A stretch of 64,000 nt of DNA from Mesostigma viride. Its lineage: Eukaryota; Streptophyta; Mesostigmatophyceae; Mesostigmatales; Mesostigmataceae. Under the pieces are notes generated by a model that was given only the letters and a program-made list of their open reading frames with translations, did not search any database and was not told the origin of the DNA. Within the stretch, counting starts at the first letter, position 1. Every line of letters begins with the position of its first letter. Both the position numbers and the translations under genes were made by a program. Positions 58,934-64,000 of the stretch are shown one piece after another. The stretch spans positions 1,762,483 through 1,826,482 of the forward strand of contig RPFO01000102.1 of NCBI GenBank assembly GCA_009746045.1. The letters are read 5' to 3'.

Positions 58934-59217
58934 CCATGCTGCTTATCGATGTCACGCCGGTGTCGCTGGGCATTTCGGTCGGCGCTGAGGAGGAGATGGC
59001 AGTCATCATCCCGAGCAGTACCATTATTCCTGTTGAAAAGGTGGACACGTTTACAACTGGTGTCGATTACCAAAGGTCTGTACCCATTCGCATGTATGAA
59101 GGGGAGCTATCCTTGGTGAAGGATAACCATTTTTTTGGAGGGTTATCTTAACTGCCATCCCGTCGGCACTGCGTGGTGTCCCTCAAATTGCCATCAAGTT
59201 TGAAGTAGACGCGAATG
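58934..59217 (+). CDS. HSP70 substrate-binding exon, with a frame break at T7
   Basis: Completes the split codon, then MLLIDVTPVSLGIS, TIIPVEKVDTF, YEGELSLVKDN. At the T7 run (59130-59136) the frame is lost (stop after GGLS). One base over, it reads LTAIPSALRGVPQIAIKFE and VDANG, the conserved HSP70 block. Donor GTAAGT. Either a one-base deletion (pseudogene) or a sequence error. Confidence 0.8.
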
Positions 59218-59502
59218 GTAAGTACTTTCTTGCAAGTCGTGTTGACCTTGATGTTTCCTTTGCATAATTTTACAGAGCGTGCTTGCTGCACTAATAATAT
59301 TACCTGTTTGCATGGTGTTGCCTGAAACCAGTGCAGTCAATGACTCAATGTGCTGAGTTTTGCTGCTGCGTTGATAATGCACGTGATGTGTCGCAAGTTT
59401 TCAGTTGGTTTTCTCTAGTTAACTTGACCTGGCTGGGATGAATATGACGGAGCTTGCATGATCTTGGGGTACCGGTGGCCTTGGGGCATATGTGTTCTGA
59501 AG

Positions 59503-59710
59503 GAATCCTAAACGTTGCTGCGATGGACCTGGCCACGGGGTCCAGAAATAGCATCTCCATCCAGCGTGACGCAAACCAGCTGAGTGAGGAAGAAATGTTG
59601 AAGATGAAGGAAGATGCCAAGGAATTGGCAGAGGAAAATAGGCAGGCTCGCCTACTTTCCGCAGCCAAGCAATCCTATGATTTGCACAGCAACTCGTCAG
59701 CAGAGCTAAT
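59503..59710 (+). CDS. HSP70 C-terminal exon, truncated by an LTR
   Basis: Acceptor CTGAAG, completes Gly, then ILNVAAMDLATGSRN, SEEEMLKMKEDAKELAEE and SYDLHSNSSAEL. An LTR begins at 59711, before the usual end of the lid domain. The rest may lie beyond the element outside the window. Confidence 0.8.
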
Positions 59711-60840
59711 TGTGAGCTCCTGGTCTTGCTGGCTGGAATGACCCTAGTCTGCTGGCTAGCAACCTCTATCCTCACACCAGGCCTACGACCCTCGATAGGC
59801 TCGCCACTCGATCGTCGTGACGACCAAGGCTCGTGTGTGAAGACGCTCGTTGCCTCGTTGAGCCTCGAGCTACATGCAACCTCGTTCCATCCTCGTTCCT
59901 CGGTCATGAGCAACGCTGTGCAACGCTACATTGCCAGAGCCTCGTATCGCTGCCCTGCATCCTTGTTGCAGGCAGCATACAGGAATCTCTGGCTATCCTG
60001 TGTCTAGGACAGCACAGGACCTGCCACAGTTCTGCATGGACTTACATCCTTGCAGACCTGCTGGCTGGCTACTGGCTTCTACTAGCCACAGGACCGTTGC
60101 TTCCTCAGAACACTGTGTCCCAGTCACGTGATGGTTCAGGCTAAGCCTGTGCAGGCACTGCCTGCCACGTGTCCTGTCCACTATGCCCTGAGAGTGCACC
60201 GCCCTCGCCCACCGGTCGGCAGTACCTCGGGACCTGATGATCTCTCTATAGTCCCTCGTCTGTTCTAGGCGGTTGACACGGCGTTGGAAAGGTCTCCTCA
60301 ACCTGCATCCATCTTATAGTAGCACATTGGTGCCCCAATATGCTAACTCCAACCCTTTCTTGTTTTGGAGCTTGGACCAGCCTGATAACCTATCAGCCAC
60401 TGTCCCCACAGCCTTCAGACATCTGATCCCTCCTAGAGACCAGACCTGCCTTTTCTTTGGAACCTGAGGTGCCTCCAAATATTAGCTAGGCCTGCTCATT
60501 GGTTCAAAGGTTGCCCTCTGACCCATGCACATGACATCCCAACCCTTTCTTTGGGAACCTGGTGTAGATTAACATTAAAGTTAGGTCTTCACTTAGTCAG
60601 AGGAGTTTGGATAGAGGAGTCCATGAACGTACTATTGTGAGTTCCTGGTCATCCAGTTATCACAGGCGCCCGTTCATATATGGCGCCCGCCACGGAGCCT
60701 CCCTTATCTTTTAAATCCTTCCAAAGACTGAGAGAGCCCTGACAAATGTTAGCCAACACATGGGAAGCCCATGTCCTCACTGAGGGATAAACTCAGGATT
60801 CACACATCAGCCAGGCTGAGGTCAGCTGGGGAATCGAACA
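59711..60840 (-). repeat. Diverged LTR copy adjoining the Copia-2 LTR
   Basis: Starts TGTGAGCTCCTGG. Shares in order with 60860-62001 the blocks GCACGGCGTTGGAAAGGTCT, GCTAACTCCAACCCTTTCTT, ACTATTGTGAGTTCCTG, CACAGGCGCCCGTTC and GGGAATCGAA. Clearly more diverged than the young LTR pairs elsewhere in the window. 19 bp separate the two. Confidence 0.65.
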
Positions 60841-60859
60841 GTTAGCGAACAGCCAGAAC

Positions 60860-62001
60860 TGTGAGTTCCTGGTCTCTCGCGCCACACAACGGGATGAGCC
60901 AAAGTTGCAAAGGCAGCAACCTTTTAACCCGTGCACCAAGCCACGACCACGGTGAGCGGTTCCACGACCAATGTGGGAGCCTCGGTTCGTGCTTGCCAAG
61001 ATAGCTGGTCATCCCCCATGACCAAGCTATATCCTTTGCGTTGTTCCTCGTTCCCATCGGTGTGACGAGGCACGTGCAGGCAGGCAAGCAAATCCTCAAC
61101 GTCCACTGGCATCAGTGCAGAGCCAGGACGAACTGGATTTGCCTAGACTCTGCAACCTAGGAAGTACAGGACCTGTCACAAGTCTGCAAGGCCTAGTATC
61201 CTTGCAGACCTGTGCCAGTTCCTGTAGTCCACCAGTCACAGGCTGCTGCTCTTCTGGTCTACGTGGACCACAGTCACGTGATAGTCAGGCTAAGCCTGCG
61301 CAGGCACGGCCTGCCACGTGTCCTGTCCACTACACCAGAGGACTGTACCTCAGTCGGCCACGGACGGCTAGGACTTCGGGACCTCATATCTTTCTTGTCC
61401 CTTGTCTGTTTCAGGCGGTCAGCACGGCGTTGGAAAGGTCTTTCCAAACTGCATCCACTTAGCATATTGGTTGCCCAAAATGCTAACTCCAACCCTTTCT
61501 TCTTTTGGAGCTGGACCAGCTTGAAAAAACCTAACCTTGCTTGTGCCCACTCAGCCACAGACCGCTTGGTCCCTTGAGGTTGATCAGACCTTTGAGGGCC
61601 CAGGTTCCTGCCTCCTTTGGGTAACAACATATCTGCCCTTGGACCAGGCTAGGTGTACTGGCCAGTGAATCAGAGGTCACCCCAGGTTATCCCCTGACCC
61701 CTTGGTCAGCTCCCAACCTTTCCTTGGGAACTTGGTGCTGGATTAAAGTCAAGGCACATTACCTAGTCCAATGGCTGGGATTACAGGATGCCAAGAACGT
61801 ACTATTGTGAGTTCCTGATCTTTCACAGTTATCACAGGCGCCCGTTCTTATGGCGCCCGCCTTGGCCAGCCTTTCCCTTCTGCTCAAAGAACTCAGGTAG
61901 CACCTAGGCAAATACTGCCTCCTTGGGGAGCCCATGTCTTCACTGGGTGTTAAGCCCAGGAATCACTCATGCCAGGCTGTGGCTCTGCTGGGGAATTGAA
62001 C
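60860..62001 (-). repeat. Copia-2 3' LTR (element on minus strand)
   Basis: Second copy of the LTR; next to it (62002-62020) the minus strand has the purine tract GGAGGTTGGGGTGGGG, as expected upstream of a 3' LTR. Confidence 0.65.
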
Positions 62002-62020
62002 CCCACCCCAACCTCCAGGT

Positions 62021-62494
62021 TTATAGGTGACCTGGAACTTTACACAAGAGAAACATTACAACCATGGAACAACATGAGAATGACATGACATGATTATGTT
62101 TTATTCAAGCATTATATAACCCAGAATGTGGCCCCCTGGCAACCATGTTCCACATGGTCACACAACCAGGTTCTTTATTAGCAACAGGTTGGAAACAAGC
62201 ACTAGAAAACATATATACAGCAACCTGTAAGAACCAACATTCGGGTTGCCCTTGCATGGCCTAACTGTTTGAGGCCAAAGGCGTCGACTTAAGTCCTGGC
62301 GACTCTTCTGAACCCCATGGGGAGGGCCAGGCATGATTCTCAGCTGGTAGGAGTGACATTCCACACCAACTCCTGTCCAGGAGGGTGTACCTAACCCTGA
62401 AGGACCGGCTGTCAACCAGTAAGCACCAGTCACCACTTGGTACTTTGGTCAAGCAGCCCACTGGGGGCACCCAAGCTGAAGCAAGGCCTGGTCT
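62021..62494 (-). other. Copia-2 3' non-coding region
   Basis: Between the pol stop and the purine tract; no frame or repeat recognised. Confidence 0.5.
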
Positions 62495-63995
62495 CTATGG
62501 CCGCCCGTGTAAGGGGTCCATGAGCCCACGGAGCAGGGGGTACTGCCTCTCCGCCTTCTCCTCCAGCTTGGTGAGGGCATCTGCAGGGTTGTCCACACCA
62601 GGCACATGTTCAATGTGAGCTAGGTAGGACATCTCCTTGAGCAACAAGTAGTCAAGGTCCCTGCTCCTGGCCAGCTGCCTGTGCACAAATTGCACCATGC
62701 CCATGCTATCAGTCCTCACCAGTGTGTGCAGCTGCAACCTACAGGAAGCCACTTGACATAGCTGGTAGAAGAGCTCCCTCAAGTAAAGAGCAGTATGCAG
62801 CCCTTCACAGATTGCCCTGCACTCAGCAATATCACTGCTGGGTGTAACCCTGTTCTGCAACCGACTGTACCAGGTAACAAGTGAGGTGTGATCTTGCTCC
62901 AGGGTAACTAATGCTGCTGCCCGGCCCCTGACCTCTGTGACCTTCCTATTGTCCATAGAACTGTCTACATAGAGAACCATGTCAAGGGGCTTGTACAAAT
63001 CCACAGGACCCAGTATGAGAGGGGGAGACATCATGACAGCCTGCACCACACTCTCAGCACCCACCTCAACCAGCTGGGAATCAGTAAGTCGACTCAGAAC
63101 CAGCAAGTCAGGGGCACATATACTTGCAAGCCATGCCAGCATGCCCCTGATGGTAGCACACCTAGCCTGCGTGATGGGCTCCTGCAATGCATCTACAATC
63201 TGCTGTGGGTAGTCCTTACCACCCTCCATCCTGATGAACCACGAGCCCTTGGCTTGGAACAACGTAGCCTGCATGCCACAGAAGACCATAGGCTCATTCT
63301 CCACCATGTGCTGTATCTTACCCAGCTCAAACCGCTTCTGGATCTTAGCCAAGACAGCCTCAACCCAGTCTGGTGGACCTATGAGATGCAGGTCATCACC
63401 ATGCAGTGAGGCAAAGACAGGAAGGCCATTGTAGGACCCTTGGAACAAACAGGGATCCACTGGAGACACAGAACCCACAAGTATTCTTCAAGAATTTCTC
63501 TAGGCTCTTTCTCCAGATAATGGGACTGGACCTGAGACCTTCCAACCCTTTCAGAATTCTCAGGTACCTGGCCTTTATCTCTGCTCTCCATACAGCAGGT
63601 ACAGTCACAAAGAAAGGAGGGATATCTCTCCAAGTCTGCCTAGCCTGATCTTGGTCACCCTTGAGAAAAGCCCTCTTGAAATCAATCAGCACAGAGCTAT
63701 AGGGCACACCCTTAACCAGAAAAGACAGAAATATACACAGCAGAATCCTCCACGTGTCATGCAGCATCCCTGGAGTATAGAGCTCCTCATCTAACAACTG
63801 GCCAGTGCCATGATACTCGGTTACAACTGGTCTGACATGTGGCACCTGGACACCATCAACCTCCTTGAGCTTGAGGACAAACATCAATCTGAGCAGCTGG
63901 TGAACTTCTGGCAGCTCATCCACAGGTTCTGCACAGTTGGAAACTATCCACTCATGCCCAGAAGCAACAAAGCCAAGAGTCCATGCCTTAGCCAT
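62495..63995 (-). pseudogene. Copia-2 Pol: RT and RNase H, one frame break, runs off the window
   Basis: First frame (63995-63396): LKLKEVDGVQVPHVRPVV, SSVLIDFKRAFLKGD, LKGLEGLRSSPIIW. After a shift near 63470 the second frame (to 62495): SPVDPCLF, FASLHGDDLHLIG (again HGDD), LYVDSSMDNRKV, SSDIAECRAICEG, VDNPADALTK. Same family as Copia-1 pol but well diverged. Integrase, protease and gag would lie beyond 64000. Confidence 0.88.
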
Positions 63996-64000
63996 CTTGG

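Overview
The window is nuclear DNA of a eukaryote with spliced genes and very many nested retroelements. The repertoire (a Ty3 chromovirus, Copia elements with divergent reverse transcriptase, a PAT/Kangaroo-like tyrosine-recombinase retrotransposon, L1-like LINEs with TTAA-type tails) resembles green algae such as the volvocines. A chlorophyte is my best guess, but this is an inference from element types, not from a marker gene.

Only two host genes are recognisable. The minus strand from about 8.6 kb to 0.17 kb carries at least nine phase-compatible exons of an EVI5-like TBC-domain Rab GTPase-activating protein, with both catalytic fingers present (IxxDxxR and YxQ). Its introns hold partial copies of the neighbouring exon edges, a 1.5-kb compound tetranucleotide satellite and a 52/53-bp minisatellite. 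The plus strand carries a BiP-like HSP70 gene. Its first ATPase exon lies at 34.4-34.7 kb and the next only at 57.25 kb, so the gene is split by about 22.6 kb of nested transposons. Its C-terminal end is cut off by a Copia-type LTR at 59.7 kb.

The rest is mobile DNA, much of it resolvable to the base through target-site duplications. (1) 11306-22086, minus: a young Ty3/gypsy chromovirus with 571-bp LTRs, TSD CTCTT and complete gag-PR-RT-RH-IN-chromodomain. It also has an ORF ahead of gag encoding an RNase H1 N-terminal/Cauli_VI-type domain, and a large GC-rich ORF after integrase. (2) 24923-32752, plus: a young Copia-type element with 617-bp LTRs and TSD CGATC. It has an extra GC-rich ORF ahead of gag, apparent domain order IN-PR-RT-RH and an HGDD RT motif, and sits inside an antisense LINE ORF2. 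(3) L1-like LINE fragments ending in a small hairpin plus an AATT/TTAA tail. (4) 36082-43607: a non-coding LTR element (LARD) with TSD ACCAC, inserted in a LINE ORF1 and carrying the same primer-binding site as the chromovirus. (5) 44320-56380: a PAT-type split-direct-repeat element with gag, RT-RNase H and a tyrosine recombinase. A rearranged LTR insertion (TSD GCCT), containing an antisense gypsy RNase H-integrase-PHD fragment, interrupts the recombinase. A second, miniature split-direct-repeat element is nested in its A2 repeat. (6) 59711 to the right edge, minus: a second, decayed Copia element.

Nested order, from the reconstructed empty sites: LINEs landed first in the HSP70 intron and nearby DNA, then the LARD and Copia-1 in the LINEs. 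The PAT element landed in the same intron, then the LTR composite and the miniature element in the PAT element. LTR pairs differ at only one to three positions in the chromovirus, Copia-1 and LARD, so this burst is recent.
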